Shown: positions 15,722-22,758 of the stretch, piece by piece
How the letters are laid out: each line of letters begins with the position of its first letter
Numbering within the stretch: position 1 is the first letter of the stretch
DNA from: a virus
Direction: 5' to 3' (one strand)
Length of the DNA: 25,728 nucleotides
Virus record (IMG/VR): IMGVR_UViG_3300010392_000884
Span: 1-25,728 of that record
Translations under genes and position numbers: made by a program
Notes under the pieces: generated by a model
The model's database searches: none
Told to the model about the DNA's origin: nothing
Seen by the model: the letters and a program-made list of their open reading frames with translations, nothing else

Positions 15722-17599
15722 TTAGTGCGTATCCGCCCACGTCTCACCGATCTCGAAGTTGCCATCGAGAGGACAGCGGAAGTTGAAATGTTCACCAGCG
15801 AGCACGAGTGCGCTCACACCCATTTTGCCGATCACGTCTCCGCAATCAGGACGAACCTCAACCTGCCATTCGTCGTGGACGTTCGCTATGAAGTACGCAT
15901 CGTGTCCGCGAAGCTCATCCTCGAAGACCACGAGGGCCTTCTTCATGAAGATGGCACCGGCAGACTGAAGCAGCGTGTTGAGTGCAGCGTGTTCCGAGCG
16001 AACCACGAGCATCCGCCCGTCGAGACCACGAAGGTATCCGCGAGACTTCGCCTTAGCCTTCACGGCATCAGCGAGTTTCCCGAGGGCCGGGAGGTTCTTC
16101 TCGAACTCACCGCGTGACTTCTTACCGAGCCGCGTACACGCCGCGCGGTTCTTACCGCCGAGTATCTGGCCGAGCTTGAAGTTCCCCGCGCCGTAGATGT
16201 AGGCGTAGAACCAGGTCTTCACGTGGTCACGCCCTGACCCTGGCTTACCGTTGAAGGTGTAATCCTTCTTCGGATCGAGGCCGATGGCGTGAGCGTTGGT
16301 GGAGTGAATGTCCGTGCCTTTGGACTTATCACCTTCCAGCACCGTCTTGATGTACGCACCCTTGTCCCACCGCGCCATGTAACCGGCGAGGCAGCGGAGT
16401 TCGAGTGCGTCTGCATCGATCCCCACCAGCTTGTAGCCGGGGCGCGCGCGGAACAGCGAGCGACACTCGTGCCCGTAGATCGAGCGCGAGGCTGGCACCT
16501 GAGCGAGGTTCGGGTTGGAGTGGGTCATGCGCCCGGTGACTGCACCGTTCGTATTCACCCGCCCGTAGATAACACCATCCACGGACTTCTTGAGCCAAGC
16601 CTGCCGCCCGGTAGAAAGCTGACCGATGCGCTTCTCGATGGTGAGATACCGCGTCAGTAGTTTTGCTTCCGGGTACTTGAGTTGGGACAAGGTTTCTTCA
16701 TCGACCTTCGGCTTCCCGTCCTTTCCGTACTCGGATGGTTTCCAGCCGTGCAGCGCGATGAGGCGCTGGCCGATGTGAGCGCGGGACGCAGGGTTGAACT
16801 CGGTCCACTTCACGTCGGTGAACTCACAGCCTTCCACGCGGGACGCCTTGGTAGGGTCTTTGTAGTTGATGGACCTGGCCGGGGTCTTACGCCCGTTAGG
16901 TGCCCACCATCCACCGAAGACCTTAGCGAGTTCGTCCGCGAGTTTGGTGCGGTCTTCGATCAGGGTGGCGTACAGTTCAGCCGCACCCACCTCGTTGAAC
17001 GCGAAGCCACGTTGCTCTTGCTTAAAGAGGATCGCGGCCACGTCGTGTTCGAGTTGGATTGCTTCCTCAGAATACTGACACGACTGTATCAGCTTCCAGA
17101 GTTCCAACGTGACCTCAGTGTCCTGCACCATGTAGTCGTGCATCTCTTGAGACCACGCATCCCATCCGCCCGTGTAGTCACCTTTGTGATTACCAAGACG
17201 CAGCCCCCAAGCCTTCAACGAGTGAGAGCCTGTGAGGTTGCCGGGGAAGTCGGGCTGCTTTTTCTTCCGGCGTCTCATGTCCCGATCTTTAAGATCAGTC
17301 CAGATGAGCCGGGAGATTGTTAGTGTATCACGGATAATAGGTCCCGGCGTACCCCGATCAGTTGGGGACCACCCGTAGACTTTCTTGAGCGCAGGGAGAT
17401 CGAACCCAATCCCGTTGTGAGCCACCAGCATATCAGCAGTAGCCATTCTTTCGAGAGCGTCGCAAATTGGCTTATGGCCTTGTTGATCCGCATACGAATA
17501 TACCTCTCCTGTTTCAATGTCTTTCAGAGCCACACAGTGAACTCTGTCTAGGGAGCCGAGAAGGCCGTTCGTCTCAATGTCGAGAATGTACGATGCCAT
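15722..17599 (-). CDS. DNA polymerase, family A (T7 gp5-like) with 3'-5' exonuclease
   Basis: A 625-aa replicative polymerase. The proofreading domain has DIETNG (7-12), AHNGIGFD (60-67) and YMVQDTEV (156-163). The polymerase domain has motif A GIDADALELR (393-402), motif B KTWFYAYIYGAG (461-472) and motif C NVHDEWQV (573-580); it ends WADTH (T7: WAICH). It is shorter than T7 gp5 (704 aa). Tyr465 occupies the position of T7 Tyr526. In T7 the enzyme works with host thioredoxin, the gp4 helicase and gp2.5. The ATG has GAGGAG about ten bases upstream and overlaps the end of the T5orf172-like gene by 26 bases. Confidence 0.96.
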   Translation of the reverse strand: MASYILDIETNGLLGSLDRVHCVALKDIETGEVYSYADQQGHKPICDALERMATADMLVAHNGIGFDLPALKKVYGWSPTDRGTPGPIIRDTLTISRLIWTDLKDRDMRRRKKKQPDFPGNLTGSHSLKAWGLRLGNHKGDYTGGWDAWSQEMHDYMVQDTEVTLELWKLIQSCQYSEEAIQLEHDVAAILFKQEQRGFAFNEVGAAELYATLIEDRTKLADELAKVFGGWWAPNGRKTPARSINYKDPTKASRVEGCEFTDVKWTEFNPASRAHIGQRLIALHGWKPSEYGKDGKPKVDEETLSQLKYPEAKLLTRYLTIEKRIGQLSTGRQAWLKKSVDGVIYGRVNTNGAVTGRMTHSNPNLAQVPASRSIYGHECRSLFRARPGYKLVGIDADALELRCLAGYMARWDKGAYIKTVLEGDKSKGTDIHSTNAHAIGLDPKKDYTFNGKPGSGRDHVKTWFYAYIYGAGNFKLGQILGGKNRAACTRLGKKSRGEFEKNLPALGKLADAVKAKAKSRGYLRGLDGRMLVVRSEHAALNTLLQSAGAIFMKKALVVFEDELRGHDAYFIANVHDEWQVEVRPDCGDVIGKMGVSALVLAGEHFNFRCPLDGNFEIGETWADTH

Positions 17600-17945
17600 C
17601 TTTCCGAATCTCCTCTCCTGTTATCGGGTTGTTTTCACGCACGAAGTATTCCAGCAGCGGAACGTCGTGTAGTTTGGTCATGTGGAAAATCACGTTCCGA
17701 GCAGTGCGAGGTTCAACATCGAACCACTCCCCTTCCAGGCGGAAGGAGTGCAGAGCCTTTTGGGCTGCTAGTTCAATGTCGATGCAATGCTTGCGTCTTG
17801 AAAACTCGAAGACGTATGGGATATGCGCGGGGAACCAAAAGGAAGTCCTAAGGTTCGACCACCGCTGTCGCCAGTGTAGTCCACTCGATCTCCCGATCTT
17901 CGCCGGGTACTCTAAGTTCTCGTCTACTGCGGATACCACGTACAC
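17574..17945 (-). CDS. T5orf172 / MUG113-type GIY-YIG superfamily protein
   Basis: A 123-aa protein with the signature of this family: YVVSAVDE at the start, AKIGRSSG (about 15-22), LRTSFWFPAHIPYVFEF, then AAQKALHSF and EGEWFDV (about 72-78). Members carry a degenerate GIY-YIG nuclease fold and are common in phages; their role is not settled. No ATG is available: the frame opens with a TAA at 17973-17975 that also ends the previous gene, leaving a CTG at 17969 (LTDTPRHFVYVV) or the GTG at 17945 as starts. The beginning is therefore uncertain. It lies between the reductase and polymerase genes. It might act in DNA processing or be a homing-type nuclease remnant. Confidence 0.65.
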   Translation of the reverse strand: MYVVSAVDENLEYPAKIGRSSGLHWRQRWSNLRTSFWFPAHIPYVFEFSRRKHCIDIELAAQKALHSFRLEGEWFDVEPRTARNVIFHMTKLHDVPLLEYFVRENNPITGEEIRKDGIVHSRH

Positions 17946-17972
17946 GAAGTGTCGTGGTGTGTCGGTCAGGGA

Positions 17973-18194
17973 TTAAATGACTTCTATAAACTCGCCTAAA
18001 GTAGGTTCGTTGATCTTCCTGATATTGAACACCTTACACAGGGGCCACCACTGTTGCTCTCCTCCATCTGTAATGATGCGGAGTAGTCCACCCTCAGTTC
18101 CCAAATGACACACGTTGTATATCTCAATTGGTGAGGGGCTATCGTCAAAGTAAATACGAACATCCATTCGCCGCGTATTCGCAAAGTTACTCAC
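17973..18194 (-). CDS. 73-aa protein of unknown function downstream of nrdJ
   Basis: The start is a GTG overlapping the reductase stop (GTGAGTAA), with AGGGAGA eight bases upstream. The product runs VSNFANTRRMDVRIYFDD, then GGLLRIITD, QQWWPLCKVFNI and a C-terminal EFIEVI. It looks like a small all-beta protein with a Trp-Trp-Pro-Leu stretch. I recognise no domain. Because it is translationally coupled to nrdJ it may be expressed at a similar level, but nothing in the sequence links it to nucleotide reduction. An ATG at 18167 is an alternative start. Confidence 0.65.
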   Translation of the reverse strand: MSNFANTRRMDVRIYFDDSPSPIEIYNVCHLGTEGGLLRIITDGGEQQWWPLCKVFNIRKINEPTLGEFIEVI

Positions 18195-19914
18195 AAGATT
18201 TTCTCCCTGTCTCCGGTTCGATGTAACACGCGGCACCCTCGTTCTCCTCCGACTTCGGAGTAGCATTGAGAATACCCATGCGTTTGCCGCCGGGGTTGAA
18301 CGTGGTGCAGCCGCGAGCGCCACCCTTCCACGCATTCATGTAAATGTCTTTGAAGTCTTCCCACGCCATGTCGGGTGACACGTTGCAGGTCTTTGAGACC
18401 GCGCTATCGACGTACTTGCTCACAGCGAGCAGGACGTTGACGTGATCGTCAGCAGACAGAGCATCTGCGGTGCGGCCCTTAACGCCGAACACCCGGTACC
18501 CGTAGTCCGTGATCTTCTCCACCCGGTGACCGTCGAAGTCCTGGAGGGTCCGCTCGTACTCGTGAGAGAACACAGGTTCACAGCCGGAGGACACATTGTC
18601 AGCACATAGGCTGATGGTCCCCGTTGGGGCGACAGAGATCAGGTGCGAGTTGCGAAGACCCTTTTCTTGGATCGCCTCCCGGACGTGGCCGGGGAGTGAC
18701 TTAAAGAAGTTCCCCTCAGCGAATAGGTCAGCCTTGTACATTGGGAACGCACCCTTCTCCTCAGCCAGGTCGGCAGAGGTGAGGTACGCGGTGTCCCGCA
18801 GGATCGTCATGACACTCTCGGTGAACATGAGGAACTCAGGGGAACCATAAGGATACCCCAATGCCTCACCAGCGTTCGCCAGCCCGGTGATCCCGAGACC
18901 CATACGACGCTTGAGAATGGCTTCGTCTTTCTGTTCCTCCAGCGGGTAGATCGCGCGGTTGATGATGTTGTCCATCGCACGGACGGAGTGACGTATGTCC
19001 GATTGGAACTGGTCCCAATTGAACCCGAAGTCACATTCACGGAAGACTAACTGCCGCTTGTCTTGGACGTACTTCACGAGATTGAAGCTACCGAGCAGAC
19101 ACGCACCGTTAGGCGGAAGCGGTTGCTCCGCACACGGATTTGTCGCTGCGATACGTTCGCAGTACCACAAGTTATTCATGCGGTTGATCGTGTCAATGAA
19201 CAGAACACCAGGTTCCGCCCACTCCCACGTGGAGCGCATGATCTTGTCCCACAATGCGCGAGCGTCGACCATCTTGTAGACACGGTCCTCGAAGCGTAGA
19301 GCGAACATATCGCCGTTCTCTACCGCGAGCATGAACTCGTCTGTCACCGCGATGGAGATGTTGAAGTTCGTGAGTTCCGTCCCGTTATGCTTACACGAGA
19401 TGAACTCCTCAATGTCAGGATGGTCGACACGAAGGACGCCCATCATGGCACCGCGACGGTGACCGGCAGCTTGGATCGTGCCACACACCGCGTCGAAGAT
19501 GTTCATGAAGGATATTGGACCGGACGACTTACTGTCGAGCGAGACAATGAGGTCACCGCGAGGACGCAGCGGTGAGAAGTCGAAACCCTTACCGCCACCA
19601 AGGCGCATAGTGATCGCCGCGCGTGACGCAGAGTTCATGATGCCTTCCATCGAGTCGGGGATGGTTCCGCTTACGAAGCAATTGTAAGGCGTGACCTTAC
19701 GAGGGAGACCCACAGCCGCTTGAACGCGACCGGCGGGAAGGAACCGCATATCCAGGAGGACGTCTCGAAAGTCACGGAAGTGATCTTCGTCGTCCTTCAG
19801 GCCATCAGCGATGCGCGTCATTGCTTCGACAAAGCTCTCGCCTTCGGTGCGGTATTTTGATTGGTGGGTCTCTTGTGAAATGGGGAGGGAGGGGCCGAAG
19901 GCCGGTTGGTTCAT
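18187..19914 (-). CDS. nrdJ: Class II (adenosylcobalamin-dependent) ribonucleotide reductase
   Basis: A 575-aa reductase. The catalytic triad is in NPCAEQPLPPNGACLLGSFNL, with Asn259, the thiyl-radical Cys261 and Glu263; Cys272 and Cys79 (in NCFVSG) are the expected redox pair, and PTGTIS (430-435) matches the substrate-phosphate loop. The near-C-terminal ARGCTTFNPGGKR is typical of class II enzymes, and two late cysteines (563, 574) could shuttle electrons. No NrdB-type radical subunit is encoded beside it, consistent with use of host coenzyme B12. It makes deoxynucleotides for phage replication. The ATG has AAGGAA four bases upstream. It sits between primase-helicase and polymerase genes, so it is transcribed with the replisome. 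Complete, with no intein or frameshift. Confidence 0.93.
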   Translation of the reverse strand: MNQPAFGPSLPISQETHQSKYRTEGESFVEAMTRIADGLKDDEDHFRDFRDVLLDMRFLPAGRVQAAVGLPRKVTPYNCFVSGTIPDSMEGIMNSASRAAITMRLGGGKGFDFSPLRPRGDLIVSLDSKSSGPISFMNIFDAVCGTIQAAGHRRGAMMGVLRVDHPDIEEFISCKHNGTELTNFNISIAVTDEFMLAVENGDMFALRFEDRVYKMVDARALWDKIMRSTWEWAEPGVLFIDTINRMNNLWYCERIAATNPCAEQPLPPNGACLLGSFNLVKYVQDKRQLVFRECDFGFNWDQFQSDIRHSVRAMDNIINRAIYPLEEQKDEAILKRRMGLGITGLANAGEALGYPYGSPEFLMFTESVMTILRDTAYLTSADLAEEKGAFPMYKADLFAEGNFFKSLPGHVREAIQEKGLRNSHLISVAPTGTISLCADNVSSGCEPVFSHEYERTLQDFDGHRVEKITDYGYRVFGVKGRTADALSADDHVNVLLAVSKYVDSAVSKTCNVSPDMAWEDFKDIYMNAWKGGARGCTTFNPGGKRMGILNATPKSEENEGAACYIEPETGRKSCE

Positions 19915-19921
19915 TGGTTCC

Positions 19922-19987
19922 TTATTTCTTAGGCAGTGTGTCGCGATCAGAGGTACGCTCCGTGCGAAAGTCTTTTGGTAGCTCCAT
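19922..19987 (-). CDS. Tiny 21-aa ORF between primase-helicase and nrdJ
   Basis: The ATG overlaps the primase-helicase stop (TGATG) and GGAG lies about seven bases upstream. The product is MELPKDFRTERTSDRDTLPK plus a final Lys, very polar. Its TAA is directly followed by the nrdJ ribosome binding site (AAGGAA). It exactly fills the gap between two real genes and is in a good context for translation, but the peptide is short and has no recognisable feature. It may serve mainly to keep ribosomes moving into nrdJ. Confidence 0.42.
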   Translation of the reverse strand: MELPKDFRTERTSDRDTLPKK

Positions 19988-21621
19988 CAGAAGTCTCCGT
20001 CATCGTCGAAGCCGTCGGTGAGGTCTTCGTCGTTCTCTGTTAGCCGACCGGAGTCGGTGTCATATTTAAGCGGGATACACACACCGGCGCTGCGGCCAGT
20101 TAGGCGATCTTTCAGTATGCGGAGGATTGACTTCTGTCTTTCCTTGGCATCTTCAGCTTGCGTGTTGCGCTCCAGGCCGAACATAAAGAACGACCAGTAC
20201 GCAATCGCGCGAGCACCTTTGAAGTGCCGCATCTGAACCTGGCCCCCTTCTTCGTGGGGTTTCCCGTCAGGTGTCGCGAGGTGCGATACGAAGTGGATCA
20301 TGACCTGCAACTCTTGAGCGAGGCCAGCCATTTCCTTCATGATCTGTTCGAGGCTTGCGCGCTCATCCGTCGTGTCGGCCATCGCAGTGAGGTGGTCGAT
20401 GTAGATGGAGCGGATACCTAGAGACACAGCCATGTAGCGGATGCGAGACTTGATCACGTCCCACTCGGTCTCACCGAAGTGATCGAATAGGAACAGGCGT
20501 TCGTCTAGGTATGTGTCCAGCGTACTCGCGAGATCGTCAGTCGACCATTCACTGTCAGGTATGTGATAGAGTTTCCCATCGATCTTACCAGCGACGCGCT
20601 GCACACTCTCGGAAGGTTGTTGCTCCAGAAACAGAACGCCGACCTTCATACCGAGACCACCAAGTTCCTCCGGCTTTACGTCGAAGGCGACTTGTTCGGC
20701 AATCAGGTCAGACTTCCCGACCCCGGAGCCTGCACCAAACCCATAGACCTCCCCATACCTACGGCCAAGTGTGACCGCAGTCATGGTCTCAAGGTACCAG
20801 GGCAGGCCCATACTTGGCTGAATGAGCGCCTTCTCACGCACGTCAGAGACCGAGACGATCCCGTCGGGGCGGTAGGGGCGCGCGTCCCACATGGCACGTA
20901 CTACTTCGCTACCCCTGCCCTCAGTAAGACACTCGTTGGCGTCGTTGAGAGGCAGCTTGGCGATGGCGCACTTGCCTGGTGTGAACAGTTGGGCGCACTC
21001 GGTCGCAGCGTCCTGGCCGGGTTCGTCCATGTCAAACATGAGAATGACTTGCTCGAAAGTTTCGAGCCACTCGATGTTCTTGGCGAGGTCTTTGCGAGCA
21101 CCCGAGGCTCCGTTCTTAACGGATACCACCGGCCACTTGTTGTCCTGGAGTTGGCTCAGGGACATTGCGTCGATTTCACCTTCGGTGACTACGACCTTCT
21201 TGCCCCCGCCCTTCCACAAGTTCTGACCGAACAGAGTGGATTGCTTAGGCTCACCGAGCCACACCATTTTCTTGTTCGCGTCGCGGAGCTTCTGCGCTAT
21301 GCGCTTCCCATCCTTGTCATAGTAGGTCGCGATCTGGACGGGCTTACCGCTGTACTCTCCGACGAGGTAACCAAACTTCCTCGCTGTTGTTTCTGTAATG
21401 CCGCGCTTAGATAGAGTAAGCGCCTCTCCTTGGATCATACCTTTGCTCCCGCGTGACGACGACGACAAAAAGGGGGAAGCCGATGTGGCCTCCCCCTTGA
21501 TGGGTTGCGTAGTTTTGTTGCAGGAAAAGCAGTGTGTATGTCCGTCGGTGTAAAGAGCATTGGCATCTGATGAACCGCATTCATCACATGAGCCATGCTC
21601 GACAAACTCTGCTTCCTCCAT
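19987..21621 (-). CDS. Primase-helicase (T7 gp4-like)
   Basis: A 544-aa bifunctional enzyme. The zinc-binding domain has Cys12, 15, 31 and 34 (CDECGSSDANALYTDGHTHC, then FSC), almost the T7 pattern. The TOPRIM primase core has TEGEIDAM (Glu148) and FDMDEPGQD (Asp197, Asp199). The hexameric helicase has Walker A GAGSGVGKS (296-304), the Walker B strand SIYIDHLTAM and the later RHFKGARAI. The C-terminus is acidic and ends DDDGDF, as in T7 gp4, where such a tail binds the polymerase. An internal ATG at codon 62 with a good ribosome binding site sits where T7 starts its helicase-only form. It directly follows the 83-aa gene without a gap. Confidence 0.96.
   Translation of the reverse strand: MEEAEFVEHGSCDECGSSDANALYTDGHTHCFSCNKTTQPIKGEATSASPFLSSSSRGSKGMIQGEALTLSKRGITETTARKFGYLVGEYSGKPVQIATYYDKDGKRIAQKLRDANKKMVWLGEPKQSTLFGQNLWKGGGKKVVVTEGEIDAMSLSQLQDNKWPVVSVKNGASGARKDLAKNIEWLETFEQVILMFDMDEPGQDAATECAQLFTPGKCAIAKLPLNDANECLTEGRGSEVVRAMWDARPYRPDGIVSVSDVREKALIQPSMGLPWYLETMTAVTLGRRYGEVYGFGAGSGVGKSDLIAEQVAFDVKPEELGGLGMKVGVLFLEQQPSESVQRVAGKIDGKLYHIPDSEWSTDDLASTLDTYLDERLFLFDHFGETEWDVIKSRIRYMAVSLGIRSIYIDHLTAMADTTDERASLEQIMKEMAGLAQELQVMIHFVSHLATPDGKPHEEGGQVQMRHFKGARAIAYWSFFMFGLERNTQAEDAKERQKSILRILKDRLTGRSAGVCIPLKYDTDSGRLTENDEDLTDGFDDDGDF
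21436..21450 (-). promoter_or_regulatory. Predicted internal ribosome binding site and start for a helicase-only (4B-like) form
   Basis: GGGAGCAAAGGTATG on the minus strand places GGGAG seven bases before the in-frame Met62 of the primase-helicase. In T7 gene 4 the internal Met64 gives the 4B protein, which lacks the zinc domain. Here initiation would skip the four zinc cysteines and start at MIQGEALTLSKRGITE, giving a 483-aa product. Confidence 0.5.
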
Positions 21622-21873
21622 TTACTTCAGGTCGTCGAGTTGAACCGCGAGGTTCTTCAGGCCGACCGACTGCTCACGCAGTGTTTGCTGACGCGCCATA
21701 ATGTCATGCAACGCATCAGTCAGGATTAGGTCGCGCTCGTCGTTTGACGCGGCGCTTTCCCGTGCTTCTTTTGCGAGCAGGAGTGCTGCGTCGCGGATGC
21801 TCTTGTACGTCCGCTTCTGACTTGGCAGGACAAGTGCCAGGAGTTGTCTCAGTAGTATCTTGACGTTCCACAT
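21622..21873 (-). CDS. 83-aa helical protein overlapping the amidase 3' end
   Basis: The ATG at 21873 has AGAGGA eight bases upstream. The product begins MWNVKILLRQLLALVLPSQK, a short hydrophobic N-terminus, followed by a helical, coiled-coil-like region (DAALLLAKEARESA, then LREQSVGLKNLAVQLDDLK). It ends exactly where the primase-helicase begins. Its first 158 bases overlap the amidase C-terminal tail in another frame. The amino-acid composition looks more like a normal protein than the Arg/Lys-rich amidase tail does. The short hydrophobic start plus coiled coil could fit a spanin-like or membrane-tethered protein, but this is only a possibility. Confidence 0.6.
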   Translation of the reverse strand: MWNVKILLRQLLALVLPSQKRTYKSIRDAALLLAKEARESAASNDERDLILTDALHDIMARQQTLREQSVGLKNLAVQLDDLK

Positions 21874-22333
21874 GGGAAAATCCTCTCTCCACCCATTCGG
21901 CAACATCAAAGCTAGGACACGCGCGACCATCTTCGGTGAGGTCTCGGTGTCCTACGATCTGTGCTCCGGTAAATCGGGCTTGTAAATCTGTGACGAGGGT
22001 CTTCAGTGAAGCCCACTGTTCGTCGGTGAAGTTTGCGTCGGCAATGGATGGGTCGTTGACGTCACCCTTAGCGAGGCGACCACCTACCAAACAGATACCG
22101 ACACTGCGTTGATTGTATGCTTGGCCTCGCACCTTGACGTGTGCGCCGACTTCATGAAGCGACCGACCTTGTTGTATGGTCCCGTCGCGTTTGATTACGA
22201 AGTGATAGCCAACTTTGAAGTAACCCTTATCCCTGTGCCACCGATCAATGTCAGTAACGTCGGCAGCAAGGGCGGGTGGCGTCCAAGCACAATGGATTAC
22301 AATGTAATCTGTGCTAAGGCGTGGATTTTCCAT
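21716..22333 (-). CDS. N-acetylmuramoyl-L-alanine amidase (T7 lysozyme gp3.5-like)
   Basis: A 205-aa protein; the first 150 residues are an Amidase_2 domain close to T7 lysozyme. Zinc ligands are His14 (IVIHCAW), His129 (VGHRD) and Cys139 (ACPSFD); Tyr43 (VGYHF) is the conserved active-site tyrosine. Where T7 has catalytic Lys128, this protein has Arg137. It cleaves the amide bond between the glycan and peptide of peptidoglycan; in T7 the same protein also inhibits phage RNA polymerase. No signal peptide, so it needs a holin. I used the ATG at 22333 (AAGGAG upstream) rather than the in-frame GTG at 22357. The C-terminal 50 residues are basic, low in complexity and overlap the 83-aa gene. Confidence 0.92.
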   Translation of the reverse strand: MENPRLSTDYIVIHCAWTPPALAADVTDIDRWHRDKGYFKVGYHFVIKRDGTIQQGRSLHEVGAHVKVRGQAYNQRSVGICLVGGRLAKGDVNDPSIADANFTDEQWASLKTLVTDLQARFTGAQIVGHRDLTEDGRACPSFDVAEWVERGFSHVERQDTTETTPGTCPAKSEADVQEHPRRSTPARKRSTGKRRVKRRARPNPD

Positions 22334-22758
22334 TTCTCTTTTGGCTCCTTGAGCCACGCTTGGGGGATCAGTTTATCCGCATACTGAAAATCGTGCGTCT
22401 CACACCATTTGGCGTATGTTGTTTTGCTGGTTTTGCTGATGCGGTTTCTGGAGTTTGAGAAGACAAACCGGAGGTCGAGGTCGGGGTACTGTTTCCGAAG
22501 AAGCACATGCTTCTGGCGGTCGGCGGTGACAAAGCGGCCCTTGGTTTCAATCACGATGCCGTTCGGCAGAATGAAGTCAGGGGTGTACTTCGCCTTACGC
22601 GAGGGTACTTCGTACTCGATCTTCTTGGCCTCATACGTGAAGGCTACGTTCGCGGCAGCGAGTTGTGCCGAGACGCTGGCTTCGAGACCTGAACGGAAGC
22701 CGAGCGTTCGCCCGACCTCCGCTGGTGTCCGCTTCCTAGAAGTCCGTGGCCGAGCCAC
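22297..22758 (-). CDS. Endonuclease I, Holliday-junction resolvase (T7 gp3-like)
   Basis: From the GTG at 22758 the protein is 153 aa (T7 endonuclease I is 149 aa). FRSGLE supplies Glu26, YTPDFILPNG supplies Asp61, and VIETKG supplies Glu71 and Lys73; all four are offset by exactly six from the T7 catalytic residues Glu20, Asp55, Glu65 and Lys67. The end (ADKLIPQAWLKEPK) also matches T7 (ADKLIPAEWIKEPK). It resolves branched DNA and breaks down host DNA. The start is uncertain: the GTG lies inside the SSB 3' end, and ATGs at 22851 and 22878 would add a Lys/Pro-rich extension. The 3' end overlaps the amidase gene. Confidence 0.92.
   Translation of the reverse strand: MARPRTSRKRTPAEVGRTLGFRSGLEASVSAQLAAANVAFTYEAKKIEYEVPSRKAKYTPDFILPNGIVIETKGRFVTADRQKHVLLRKQYPDLDLRFVFSNSRNRISKTSKTTYAKWCETHDFQYADKLIPQAWLKEPKEKWKIHALAQITL

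Noticed and set aside
15715-15795. A 27-codon upstream extension of the exonuclease
   Set aside because: It would overlap the DNA polymerase C-terminal codons, and the ATG at 15714 has a much better ribosome binding site.
20563-21414. A 283-codon open frame on the plus strand across the primase-helicase
   Set aside because: It is antisense to a gene with complete zinc, TOPRIM and helicase motifs. Its product has no recognisable domain, and the genome otherwise uses only the minus strand.
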